Source: Myxococcota bacterium (GTDB lineage Bacteria > Myxococcota_A > UBA796 > JAFGLY01). From it: a DNA stretch of 64,000 nt. The notes beneath the pieces were generated by a model. The model worked only from the letters and a program-made list of their open reading frames with translations, had not been told where the DNA came from and did not search any database. The stretch covers positions 1 to 64,000 of the forward strand of contig JAJRWT010000091.1 in assembly GCA_024276675.1 (NCBI GenBank), given 5' to 3'. The position numbers and the translations under genes are program-made. The number at the start of each line of letters is the position of its first letter. Position 1 is the stretch's first letter. Below, one piece after another: positions 35,285 to 43,736 of the stretch.

Positions 35285-36316
35285 ATGATCCGTGAGACCA
35301 TTCTTTGCCCACTGCTGGTCCTGGTGCTGGCAGTTTCCCTTCTCTGTCCGGTGGAGCAGGCCGGCGCTGCCGATGCCGAGTTCACGCTGAAGTTGGCCAC
35401 CGTTGCACCCGACGGCACCCCGTGGGCAGAACATCTGAAACAGATCAAGACCCGCATCGAGTCCGAGAGCGCCGGCCGTATCAAAATGAAGCTCTTCATG
35501 GGTGGCTCACTGGGCGGAGAAGTGGAAACGGTCCGCGACCTCCGCCGGGGTCGGCTCCAGGGCTGGGGGGGAAGCACCGCTGCCGTGGCCGAGGGCGCGG
35601 GAATCCCCGAGCTGCAGCTCATGGAGCTGCCCTTTCTCTTCCAGAGCTTCGACGAAGCCGACTACATCCTGGACGACGTGGTACACGACGACTTCGTAGC
35701 CATCCTGGAGGCCAAGGGCTTCGTCTTCGGTTTCTGGCACGAAAACGGTTGGCGTAACTATGCCACCAAGAACAAGCCCATCCACACCATCGACGACCTG
35801 CGCGAGATGAAGATGCGCTCCCAGGAATCTCCAGTCCACCTGGCCATGTACCGGGCCCTGGGTGTACAGGCTGAATCCATCCCCGTACCCGAGGTGCTGG
35901 GAGCACTGCAGACCAACATGGTGGACGGCTTCGACAACACCCCTCTGTTCAGCGCAGCCACCGGCTGGTACGAAGGCATCGAGTACTACACCATCTCCCA
36001 GCACATCTACCAGCCCGCCATCATCATCTACTCCAAGGCCTTCATCGACAGCCTGCCCGATGACCTCGAGCAGGTGGTCCTGGGCGACTCCCACGCCGAA
36101 GCCGTCAAGGGCCGAGCCGCCGTGCGGGCCATGCGCGAGGATATCCTTCAAAACTTCCGCGAGGCGGGTATTACTGTCTACGAAATGACCGCCACCGAGC
36201 GTCAGCCCTTCATCGACGCCACGCGCTCGGTACACGAAGAGCTGAAGTCCGACATCGGCACCGACCTGCTCCAGAAGGTCTATACGGCCCAGGAGGCCTT
36301 CCGGGCTGGCCAATGA
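35285..36316 (+). CDS. dctP: TRAP transporter solute-binding protein (DctP family)
   Basis: The 343-residue periplasmic protein has a signal peptide (LCPLLVLVLAVSLLCPVEQAGA) and the DctP fold: LKLATVAPDGTPWAEHLKQI at the mature start, LMELPFLFQSFDEADY near 115 and the ligand-proximal MRSQESPVHLAMYRALG near 180. It would bind an organic acid for the fused permease encoded two genes downstream. The ATG at 35285 has AGGTGA upstream. The stop overlaps the next gene as ATGA. Confidence 0.92.
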   Translation: MIRETILCPLLVLVLAVSLLCPVEQAGAADAEFTLKLATVAPDGTPWAEHLKQIKTRIESESAGRIKMKLFMGGSLGGEVETVRDLRRGRLQGWGGSTAAVAEGAGIPELQLMELPFLFQSFDEADYILDDVVHDDFVAILEAKGFVFGFWHENGWRNYATKNKPIHTIDDLREMKMRSQESPVHLAMYRALGVQAESIPVPEVLGALQTNMVDGFDNTPLFSAATGWYEGIEYYTISQHIYQPAIIIYSKAFIDSLPDDLEQVVLGDSHAEAVKGRAAVRAMREDILQNFREAGITVYEMTATERQPFIDATRSVHEELKSDIGTDLLQKVYTAQEAFRAGQ

Positions 36317-38163
36317 GCGAGACACAGGAGCAGCAACCAGGCAATACCGAGTCCGTGCTGAAATCCGTTGGGCAGATATTGTTGGACGCCGTCTCGCGCT
36401 TTGCCGGCGAAGACTCGATTGCCATGCGCTACCGCGACCCATCCACCGGGGAATGGATCGGCCTGGGTTGGGATGACCTACTGCAGCGTGTACACGAAGC
36501 CGCCGCAGGCCTGGTCTCCCTGGGAGTCGACCATGGTGACCGTGTGGCCATCCTCTCCAACAGCCGTCTCGAGTGGGCGGTGACTGACCTGGCCATTTTG
36601 AGCATCGGCGCCATCACGGTGCCAATCTACCAGTCCAACACGCCGGACGAGGTCCATTTCGTGCTGGATAACTCTGGTGCCTGCCTGGTGCTGGCCGAGG
36701 ACCGGGAACAGCTTGGCAAGATCCACGAGGTCCGCACAAGGCTACCCCACCTGCGCCACGCGGTGCTGATGGACGGCAGGGTGAAAATCGAGGACTTCCT
36801 CGTGTCCTGGAGCCGTCTGCTGGAACGTGGTTCGAACCTGTTGCTCCGGGAACCGTCGGCGATCCGTCATCGCGTGGAGCGCGTGGAGCCCTCTGACGTG
36901 GCCACCTTCGTCTACACTTCGGGTACGACGGGTCGACCCAAGGGAGTGATCCTCACCCATGGCGCCATCTCCTTCGAACTCCGCGCCCTGCGTAGCGCGA
37001 TCCAGGCCGACCAGCGCGACGAAACCCTGCTCTTCCTGCCCATGGCCCATATCTTCGCCCGCGTGGGCTTCTTCTGTTTCCTGGAACTTGGCTACACCGT
37101 GTGCTTCGCCGAAAGCATCGAGCGCCTGATGGGCAACCTGCCCGAGATCAGACCCACGTTCGTCTTCAGTGTGCCGCGCATCTACGAGAAGATCTACGAC
37201 AAAATCCTCGCGGGGGTGCGCTCTGGTACGCGCATCGAGCGGCAGATCTTTGCCTTTGCTCTGTGGGTGGGCCGGGCAAAGAGCCGTCGCTTGCAGCAGG
37301 GGCGCTGGATCCCTCCCCACCTGGACATGGCCTTCCAGGTGGCGGAACTCCTGGTCTTCAACAAGCTCAAGAAGGCCTTCGGCGGCGAGGTTCGGTTCTT
37401 TATCTCGGGGGGCGCACCTCTCTCACGGGAGATCGCGGAGTTCTTCCACGCTGCGGGCATGACCATCCTGGAAGGCTACGGCCTCACCGAGACCACCGCA
37501 GCCAGCCACCTGAACCGACTCGATGCGTACCGTTTCGGCACCGTGGGGCAGTTGCTGCCCGGAGTCGAGGCGCGGATCGCTCCCGACGGCGAGATCCTGT
37601 TGCGAGGGCCCAATATCCTCCAGGGCTACTACAAGAGGCCCGAAGACACCGCCCAGGCCTTGGAACCCGACGGCTGGTTCCACACCGGAGACATCGGCGT
37701 GATCGACGAAGACGGATTCCTGAAGATCACCGATCGCAAGAAGGACCTCATCGTCACCTCGGCAGGGAAGAACATCGCTCCCCAGAACCTGGAAAACCAC
37801 ATCAAGACCGATCCCTTCATCAGCCAGGTCATGGTCTACGGTGACAAGCGCAACTACCTGGTCGCCCTGGTCACCCTCGACACCGACCAGGTACGTGGCT
37901 ACGCCCAACACAAGGGACTGGCCGATGAAGGCGTCGACCTGGACGATCACGCTGCACTGTGTGCCCACCCCCTGATCGTTGACAAGATCAACCGCTGCAT
38001 CGCCGAAAAAAACAAGGCCCTGGCCAGCTACGAGACCATCAAGAAGGTGACCATCACAGACAAGGAGTTCGAGGTGGGCGAAGAGCTGACCCCCACCATG
38101 AAGGTGCGCCGCAAGGTAGTGACCGAAAAATACTGGGACCAACTGGATAGGCTATATGGCTGA
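36313..38163 (+). CDS. Long-chain fatty acid--CoA ligase (AMP-forming)
   Basis: This 616-residue ANL-superfamily enzyme contains the phosphate loop FVYTSGTTGRPKGVILTHG near 195-213, the YGLTETTAASH motif near 390, GWFHTGDIG near 455 and the hinge/lysine region ITDRKKDLIVTSAGKNIAP near 470. Length and the ILSNSRLEWAV start match bacterial FadD15-like long-chain acyl-CoA ligases. It is translationally coupled to dctP (ATGA) and overlaps dctQM by 8 bp. That places it between the binding protein and permease of one TRAP system, which suggests the imported acid is activated with CoA on entry. Confidence 0.92.
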   Translation: MSETQEQQPGNTESVLKSVGQILLDAVSRFAGEDSIAMRYRDPSTGEWIGLGWDDLLQRVHEAAAGLVSLGVDHGDRVAILSNSRLEWAVTDLAILSIGAITVPIYQSNTPDEVHFVLDNSGACLVLAEDREQLGKIHEVRTRLPHLRHAVLMDGRVKIEDFLVSWSRLLERGSNLLLREPSAIRHRVERVEPSDVATFVYTSGTTGRPKGVILTHGAISFELRALRSAIQADQRDETLLFLPMAHIFARVGFFCFLELGYTVCFAESIERLMGNLPEIRPTFVFSVPRIYEKIYDKILAGVRSGTRIERQIFAFALWVGRAKSRRLQQGRWIPPHLDMAFQVAELLVFNKLKKAFGGEVRFFISGGAPLSREIAEFFHAAGMTILEGYGLTETTAASHLNRLDAYRFGTVGQLLPGVEARIAPDGEILLRGPNILQGYYKRPEDTAQALEPDGWFHTGDIGVIDEDGFLKITDRKKDLIVTSAGKNIAPQNLENHIKTDPFISQVMVYGDKRNYLVALVTLDTDQVRGYAQHKGLADEGVDLDDHAALCAHPLIVDKINRCIAEKNKALASYETIKKVTITDKEFEVGEELTPTMKVRRKVVTEKYWDQLDRLYG

Positions 38164-40255
38164 AACACCTCCCGAGCGCCGGCTGACAGCCCTGGCCGCA
38201 TTCCTCATGTTCGTGCGCGAACGGATCTACGAGCCCACGGAGCAGGTCTGGATCGGCTCTTGGAAAGCCATCGGCTTTCTGATCCAGCAGGTGATCTTCA
38301 CAATCGTCATGCTGGTGTCCTTCGCCCTGGTGCTCACCAGGGCCATCTATCGCCTCGTCGATGGGATCTGGCTCAAGGTGGAGCAGGTCTTCCTGGTGGC
38401 GGGCATGCTTACCATGACCGCGCTGGTCTTCATCGTGGCCCTGGATCGCTGGTTCGGGTTCATCGATCTCCAGTGGTTCTGGGCTACCAAGCTGGCCATG
38501 TTCATTATGATCTGGGTCGGTTTCGTGGGGGCAAGCTACGCCGCCAAGCAGCAGCAACACCTCTCCATCGACATCGCCGGGCGTATCCTGAGCCCGCGCA
38601 GCGCGGCCATCGTTCGGTTCGCAACCCACGTCGTGGCGGCCGTGTTCTGTTTCGTGCTGGCCAGGTACGCGTTGGACCTCGTCCTGGAGTCCAGGGAGTT
38701 CGGCGACAAAGAGGGCGTGCTACCCATTCCCACCTGGATCATCCAGGTGATCATACCCATCACCCTGGTGGTCATGGGGGGGCGCTTCGTCGAGGCCATC
38801 TTCCGCCCTTCCAGGGAAGATGAAGAGCTGGCCGCGGAGGGCAGGCGCCCCCCTCCCGTCTCGCTGCCATGGATGCGTGGCAGCCCCAGTTCGTTCAAGG
38901 ATCTGCTCATCGCTGGAATCTTTCCGGGCTTGCTCCTGGCCGGCCTGCTTCTATGGTGGCTGGGCGACAGCCCCGGATGGCTCATCCTCCTGGCGGCCGT
39001 GGTGCTGCTGATCATGGGCACCCCCCTCTTCGTGATCATAGGCGTCTCCGTCTTCCTCTGCCTGGGTCAGTTCAGCGACGGCTTCTACGTCAACATCCCC
39101 GTGGACATGTTCGGCGCGGTCAAGAAGGAAGTTCTTCTTGCCATACCATTCTTCATCCTGGCCGGCGGGATCATGACCGGCGGCTCAATTGCCGACCGCC
39201 TCATAGACTTCGCCAAGAAGTCCGTGGGTTGGATGCCAGGCGGCCTGCTGATCACCACTATCATCGCCTGCCTGCTCTTCGCCGCCATCTCCGGCTCTGC
39301 ACCGGTAACCGTCATCGCCATCGGTGCCATCATGTTTCCGGCACTCACAAAGGACGACTTCGGTGAAGACCTCTCGCTGGGATTGACCACCACCGCCGGC
39401 ACCCTGGGCATACTCATCCCGCCTTCAATCCCCATGATCATCTACGCCATCATGGCCCCCCAGGGCGGGCGGGCCCTGCCCATCCGCGATCTCTTCATCG
39501 CTGGCGTGCTGCCTGGTCTGCTGGTGGCCGTAATCCTCGGTGGCTATAGCATCTTCAAGATGGATCGAGCCCGCTACTACGACGACCGTTCCAGCGGCAT
39601 GGAAGGTCTCGGGCAGGCCCTCAAGGGCGGTTTGCCCTCCATTGCACTAATCCTGCTCATCTTCGGTGGCATATATCTTGGCTGGTTCACTGTCACCGAA
39701 GCCTCGGCCGTAGCCGTGATCTTCGCGCTCCTGGTGGAGTTCACCATCTACCGGGAGCTGAAGCTCAAAGATCTACCCAGGATCTTCCTGGACTCAGCCT
39801 GGATGATGGGCGCCATCTTCATGCTTATCGTGCTCTCCATCGCCTTCAACAAGTTTCTCACCGAAGAACAGGTCCCCCAGGCAGCGGCCGAGTGGTTGCA
39901 GGGATCGGTGCAGAGCAAGGTGGGCTTCCTGTTGCTCACAAACGTGTTCTTGCTCTTGCTGGGCTGCCTCATGGACATCATGTCGGCCATCCTGATAGTG
40001 GCGCCGCTGCTGGCGCCCATCGCGCTCGGCTACGGCATCGACCCCATCCATTTCGGGTTGATCTTCATCGTCAACCTCTCCATCGGCTACATCACACCGC
40101 CCATCGGGCTCAACCTTTTTGTCGCCTCGTCGGTCTTCAAGCGGCCCATAATACAGGTGATCAAAGCCAGTTTTCCCTTTGCGGTCATCATGCTGTTGGC
40201 CCTGGCCGCGGTCACCTACGTACCTTGGTTGAGCCTCGCCCTGCTTGATCGATGA
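38156..40255 (+). CDS. Fused TRAP transporter permease (DctQ-DctM)
   Basis: The 699-residue membrane protein joins the small subunit DctQ (about 1-220, four helices, with the cytosolic loop QQQHLSIDIAGRIL) to the large subunit DctM (about 235-699, at least twelve helices). DctM hallmarks are GTPLFVIIGVSVFLCL, AAISGSAPVTVIAIGAIMFP and LGILIPPSIPMIIYAIMAP. It would drive uptake by Na+ or H+ symport together with the DctP and TatT proteins of the operon. The C terminus runs convergently into a broken gene on the other strand. Confidence 0.93.
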   Translation: MAETPPERRLTALAAFLMFVRERIYEPTEQVWIGSWKAIGFLIQQVIFTIVMLVSFALVLTRAIYRLVDGIWLKVEQVFLVAGMLTMTALVFIVALDRWFGFIDLQWFWATKLAMFIMIWVGFVGASYAAKQQQHLSIDIAGRILSPRSAAIVRFATHVVAAVFCFVLARYALDLVLESREFGDKEGVLPIPTWIIQVIIPITLVVMGGRFVEAIFRPSREDEELAAEGRRPPPVSLPWMRGSPSSFKDLLIAGIFPGLLLAGLLLWWLGDSPGWLILLAAVVLLIMGTPLFVIIGVSVFLCLGQFSDGFYVNIPVDMFGAVKKEVLLAIPFFILAGGIMTGGSIADRLIDFAKKSVGWMPGGLLITTIIACLLFAAISGSAPVTVIAIGAIMFPALTKDDFGEDLSLGLTTTAGTLGILIPPSIPMIIYAIMAPQGGRALPIRDLFIAGVLPGLLVAVILGGYSIFKMDRARYYDDRSSGMEGLGQALKGGLPSIALILLIFGGIYLGWFTVTEASAVAVIFALLVEFTIYRELKLKDLPRIFLDSAWMMGAIFMLIVLSIAFNKFLTEEQVPQAAAEWLQGSVQSKVGFLLLTNVFLLLLGCLMDIMSAILIVAPLLAPIALGYGIDPIHFGLIFIVNLSIGYITPPIGLNLFVASSVFKRPIIQVIKASFPFAVIMLLALAAVTYVPWLSLALLDR

Positions 40256-40522
40256 TCAGGCCGCCATAGGAGCCGACACTGCTGCCCAGGACGAGCTTGC
40301 CCATGGGACAAGCCTGCACGGAAGCCAAGCATCGTGAACAGGCAAAGTGCGTGGATGGGTTGGCCTTGCCCACCTGATAGAGCGAGTAATCGCTGTTGTG
40401 CTGGGTGATGTAGCAGATCTCGTCGAACTTGCCGCAGGTTGCGCATGGATGCGGCGGATTTTCCGGTAGGTTCGCGAATCCAACAGGTGGAAAGGCAACT
40501 CCTGCTGGATGAAGCCCTTCAT
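40212..40522 (-). pseudogene. Frameshifted Cys-rich small protein downstream of the barrel gene
   Basis: An ATG at 40522 overlaps the barrel stop as ATGA and opens MKGFIQQELPFHLLDSRTYR and KIRRIH. Around 40445 the natural reading jumps to another frame, which continues PCATCGKFDEICYITQHN, then FACSRCLASVQACPMGKL and LGSSVGSYGGLIID, with two zinc-ribbon-like CxxC pairs. No start codon precedes this second frame. A single-base shift would restore one protein of about 100 residues. It overlaps the end of dctQM. It could be a pseudogene, a programmed frameshift or a sequencing error. Confidence 0.45.
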
Positions 40523-41307
40523 CCAGGAAGAGCGAGGGTACCCACGTTGGCGGTGAAGCCCAGGTCCACAAAGATCGAGTCCATGCTCTGGCTCCATCCA
40601 AGCCCAAAGTCAAGGTCGATAATGCCGGTGGCGGCCATGCGCAGTCCAAGCTCCGCCAGCCAATCCCGCGCCCCTCCATCCACGACGACAGCCGATTCGC
40701 CGAACCAGGAGAAGGGGCCCGGCATACGGGAACCCAGGGCCAGGGACAATGGCACGCCAGCGAGCCCGATGGCGTCGTCACCGCGGCCCTCGAAAACCAG
40801 CCCTGCGTTGAAGGACAGGTGGACGGGGCGAAGAGATACGGTGGTGAGGGCCAGAGCCTGTCCGCTCCACGGGGTGTCCAGGTCCGCGGGAGTCGTCGAT
40901 GTAAACAACAGAGAAAAGGCCGAATCCTGGCGGCGGAACAGGCCAACCTTGCCCTCCAGCCTCAAGCGGGGATGCCCGGAGTCGATTCCGGCAAGGTCCA
41001 TGTAGAGCCGCGGTTCCAGAACCTGGCCGATGGCATACTTGAAACGGGCGGGCACCGATGGAACGTCGGCCCAGCGGGTGCCGAGTTCCAACTCTACACT
41101 GCGGGGAGCCACAAGGTAGGCGCTGGATGTCCGGGTGGGTCTGTCCGGAACCGGATCAGCCGCCAACGCCCCATGCAGAAAAGGGAAAAAGAAGAAAAAC
41201 AGAAGAACGGTTGCTGCGGACTTGATGGACATGGCGCCAATAGGCGGGAGGGAATGGGAAAAACCGCTCAGGAGGGAAGGCGCTTCAGAAAAAGAATGGG
41301 ATCTCAT
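40519..41307 (-). CDS. Outer-membrane beta-barrel-like protein
   Basis: The 262-residue protein has a strong signal peptide (AATVLLFFFFFPFLHGALA) and then alternating strands with aromatic girdles typical of an eight-to-twelve-stranded barrel (SVELELGTRWADV, LEPRLYMDLAGI, IIDLDFGLGWSQS), ending in a short strand before Pro-Gly. The ATG at 41307 overlaps the terB stop as ATGA, but the ATG at 41232 gives a more normal signal peptide. Either may be used. The function is not known. Confidence 0.7.
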   Translation of the reverse strand: MRSHSFSEAPSLLSGFSHSLPPIGAMSIKSAATVLLFFFFFPFLHGALAADPVPDRPTRTSSAYLVAPRSVELELGTRWADVPSVPARFKYAIGQVLEPRLYMDLAGIDSGHPRLRLEGKVGLFRRQDSAFSLLFTSTTPADLDTPWSGQALALTTVSLRPVHLSFNAGLVFEGRGDDAIGLAGVPLSLALGSRMPGPFSWFGESAVVVDGGARDWLAELGLRMAATGIIDLDFGLGWSQSMDSIFVDLGFTANVGTLALPG

Positions 41308-41756
41308 GCTCCCCCGATTGCACGATGGATTTCTTCAGGACTCAGGCCAAGGGTCTCGCCGATCTCCTGCACCTGCTCCCGGAAATGGTGGACACCGGCA
41401 AACGAAGAGAGCATGGAAATGCCCACCTGGCGAATGGTTGCGGGGAGGGAATCGGCGCCCAGGTCCAACTGCGAGGCGTATTCTTCGAGTAATGACATTT
41501 CTTCCGGGGAGACAGCGCCGTCGGCCAGAGCCACCAGCACGACGCTGCACATGAAGACCCGGCGCTGGTCAGGGGTGCTGAAGAGCGAAAGATCCGCTTT
41601 GGGCGGTATTTCAGCCGATATCCCCTCCACGAGGGAATCGATGATCTGCTGTTCCCTGGGGTTCACACCATCTGCCAGCGAGACAGCCTTCATGGCTGCC
41701 GCGATGTTGAGGGTCTGGTCTTGATCCAGCTCTACGGCTTGCAGAAATTCAAGCAT
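41304..41756 (-). CDS. TerB-like domain protein
   Basis: The 150-residue helical protein shows the TerB pattern twice: AAMKAVSLADGVNPREQQII near 20-40 and VVLVALADGAVSPEEMSLLE near 75-95, both with the acidic DGxxxxEE metal-binding motif of tellurite-resistance TerB folds. The ATG at 41756 has AGGAGG 6 nt upstream. TerB-like proteins are linked to membrane stress and metal sensing. The downstream barrel gene is coupled to it. Confidence 0.8.
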   Translation of the reverse strand: MLEFLQAVELDQDQTLNIAAAMKAVSLADGVNPREQQIIDSLVEGISAEIPPKADLSLFSTPDQRRVFMCSVVLVALADGAVSPEEMSLLEEYASQLDLGADSLPATIRQVGISMLSSFAGVHHFREQVQEIGETLGLSPEEIHRAIGGA

Positions 41757-41987
41757 GTTCATCCTCCTGTGTTCCCCTAATGCCCTGGACTCCCCCACGC
41801 ACCGTGAAACAGCCCGCAGCAGTCGGCCATCACACATGGCCGGCTGCTTGCCGGCCATGTGGTTTTCGACTCGAAGACCGGGAGGAACGGGTTATCGGAT
41901 CAGTTGTACCGGGGTATCGCGCACAATTCCTTCATGCCCCCCCTGGCCGCCCCGCTATCGTCACCTCGTACCTGCACACCCGAACCC

Positions 41988-43211
41988 ATGAGCTTGCGCC
42001 ACCCCATGAGCCGGCCTTCCACCATTGCGATCCTTGCTGCTTTCAGGAAACCGCTGGGTTTTTCGCTCGGCGCATGTTTGCTTTCATTGCTTTTCCTCCT
42101 CCTGCCCCACGAAGCCGCTGCCAGCACCGTAGCCGTATTCGACCTGGACGGCATCGGCGTCTCCCACGACACCACGCAGAACATCACCCAGGGTCTACGT
42201 GACGGTTTCCTGGAACAAGGCCGCCTGGATCCCCTCACCGGCTACCAGATAGGTGAACTGCTGGCTTCGGGCCAGGAAGACCGCATCTCCCAGGCCCGGG
42301 AACTCATGGCCCATGCGCGGCAGCAGATCGACTCTGGAAACATCGATGCCGCCCTGAACTCGCTCTCCCAGGCAATGGAAATCCACGAAGCCGCCTACTC
42401 GTGGGTGGCCCGAAAACCTGAATTGGCCGATGTCCACTATTTCACCGCCCTGGCTCTCATCCGCTGGGGCCGAACAGACAATGCCCTGGCCCACCTGGTG
42501 CAGGCCTTCAGCCTTTATCCCGGATACGGCCAGGACCGAGCCGTTTCTCCCCCTGCGGCTCTCCAGAAGCTATTCGTTCGTGCGGAACAACAGGTCCGCA
42601 ACACAGACCAGTCCGCCCAACTACAGGACCACGTCGACCGGATCTGTGACCTTCTGGGCACCGACTACCTCGTGCTGGGAACGGTGGAGGCGGGTAGGAC
42701 CGTTGAGCTGGAGCTTCTTCGCAGGGGCGAGCTTCTTAACGAAGTGTCGGAACCATTGCCGGAACTGCCCATCTACCCTGGAGACGAGTTTTTCCTGGAC
42801 CTGGTGGAACAACTGCTGAACGGCCTTTCCATAGTCGGAACAATCGGAACATCGCCAAGCCCCGTCGCTCAGCAACCGGTTCAATCGGAATCTTCATTCC
42901 ATGCCCTGCCAGAACTGGAACAGCCTGAAGAAACACAGGAACAAACAACTGTACCAGTCGTCACATCCAGAACCGGTACCAACCGCTCCAGGAAACGCAT
43001 TGGCAAAATCAAGGCAACGGGCGGGGCCATCAGGTACCACCAGCCCATCTACAGGCGCTGGTGGTTCTGGACAGGTGTGGGAGTGCTGGCCACCGGGGGC
43101 GGTGTCGCGGTATACGTTATCTACCAAGACAACTACCAGGAACCCGAAAGCAGCCCCGCCAGCGATTCCTACTCGGTTGTCGTGGAGCTATCAACAGCAG
43201 CGTCCAGGTGA
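41988..43211 (+). CDS. Exported TPR-like protein with C-terminal membrane anchor
   Basis: This 407-residue protein has an N-terminal hydrophobic signal (FSLGACLLSLLFLLLPHEAAA), a beta strand opening the mature domain (STVAVFDLDGIGV), and a helical repeat region at about 90-200 (GNIDAALNSLSQAMEIHEAA). A Gln/Ser/Pro linker leads to one helix near 365 (WWFWTGVGVLATGGGVAVYV). Similar proteins accompany DUF4398/OmpA lipoproteins in myxobacterial genomes. The start is uncertain: ATG 42006 is equally possible and neither has a clear ribosome-binding site. No specific function is known. Confidence 0.65.
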   Translation: MSLRHPMSRPSTIAILAAFRKPLGFSLGACLLSLLFLLLPHEAAASTVAVFDLDGIGVSHDTTQNITQGLRDGFLEQGRLDPLTGYQIGELLASGQEDRISQARELMAHARQQIDSGNIDAALNSLSQAMEIHEAAYSWVARKPELADVHYFTALALIRWGRTDNALAHLVQAFSLYPGYGQDRAVSPPAALQKLFVRAEQQVRNTDQSAQLQDHVDRICDLLGTDYLVLGTVEAGRTVELELLRRGELLNEVSEPLPELPIYPGDEFFLDLVEQLLNGLSIVGTIGTSPSPVAQQPVQSESSFHALPELEQPEETQEQTTVPVVTSRTGTNRSRKRIGKIKATGGAIRYHQPIYRRWWFWTGVGVLATGGGVAVYVIYQDNYQEPESSPASDSYSVVVELSTAASR

Positions 43212-43378
43212 CTGTAATGCTGTGTACAATCCCCGCGACCGGACACCACGCGGTCATCACTCCAGCCAATCGTCCTTGACAGCCCGTGCCGGCCATGCGT
43301 TGATCAACTATTCATGGCACTCGCCACAAACAGATTCCAAGTTCCGTGCCGAACCACCTCGCAGCCATCGATATACCC

Positions 43379-43726
43379 ATGAAACGCCAGATCGCCCTCT
43401 CCTTGTTGCTTCTACCACTCCTGGCCTGTGGCGCAGGCAGAAGTGTCTACTATCTCTGGGATGCCCAGAGGGAATTCGCTCGCGCCGAAGAATCCGGAGC
43501 AGCCCAGAAGGCCGTTTTCGAATACACCATGGCCAGGCAATACCTGTTGAAGGCACGCGAAGAAGCTGGCTACTCCGATTACCAGGCAGCCGAGGATCTT
43601 GCCCGGAAGTCCATGGATTGGTCCTCCCAGGCCAGCGACATCGCCGAATTCGGCTCTTCAGAACGAGACCTGCTCCTGGACGGAATGGACGAGCTGGTAC
43701 CCAACGATGTCCGGTCCGGTGACTAG
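43379..43726 (+). CDS. DUF4398-type lipoprotein
   Basis: The 115-residue lipoprotein has a classic signal (MKRQIALSLLLLPLLACGAG). Its helical domain (VFEYTMARQYLLKAREEAGY, then AAEDLARKSMDWSSQ) fits DUF4398, which forms paired helices and often precedes OmpA proteins. It ends 10 bp before the next gene, a DUF4398-OmpA lipoprotein, so the two probably act together in the outer-membrane/peptidoglycan link. Confidence 0.8.
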   Translation: MKRQIALSLLLLPLLACGAGRSVYYLWDAQREFARAEESGAAQKAVFEYTMARQYLLKAREEAGYSDYQAAEDLARKSMDWSSQASDIAEFGSSERDLLLDGMDELVPNDVRSGD

Positions 43727-43736
43727 CGGGGGAAAC

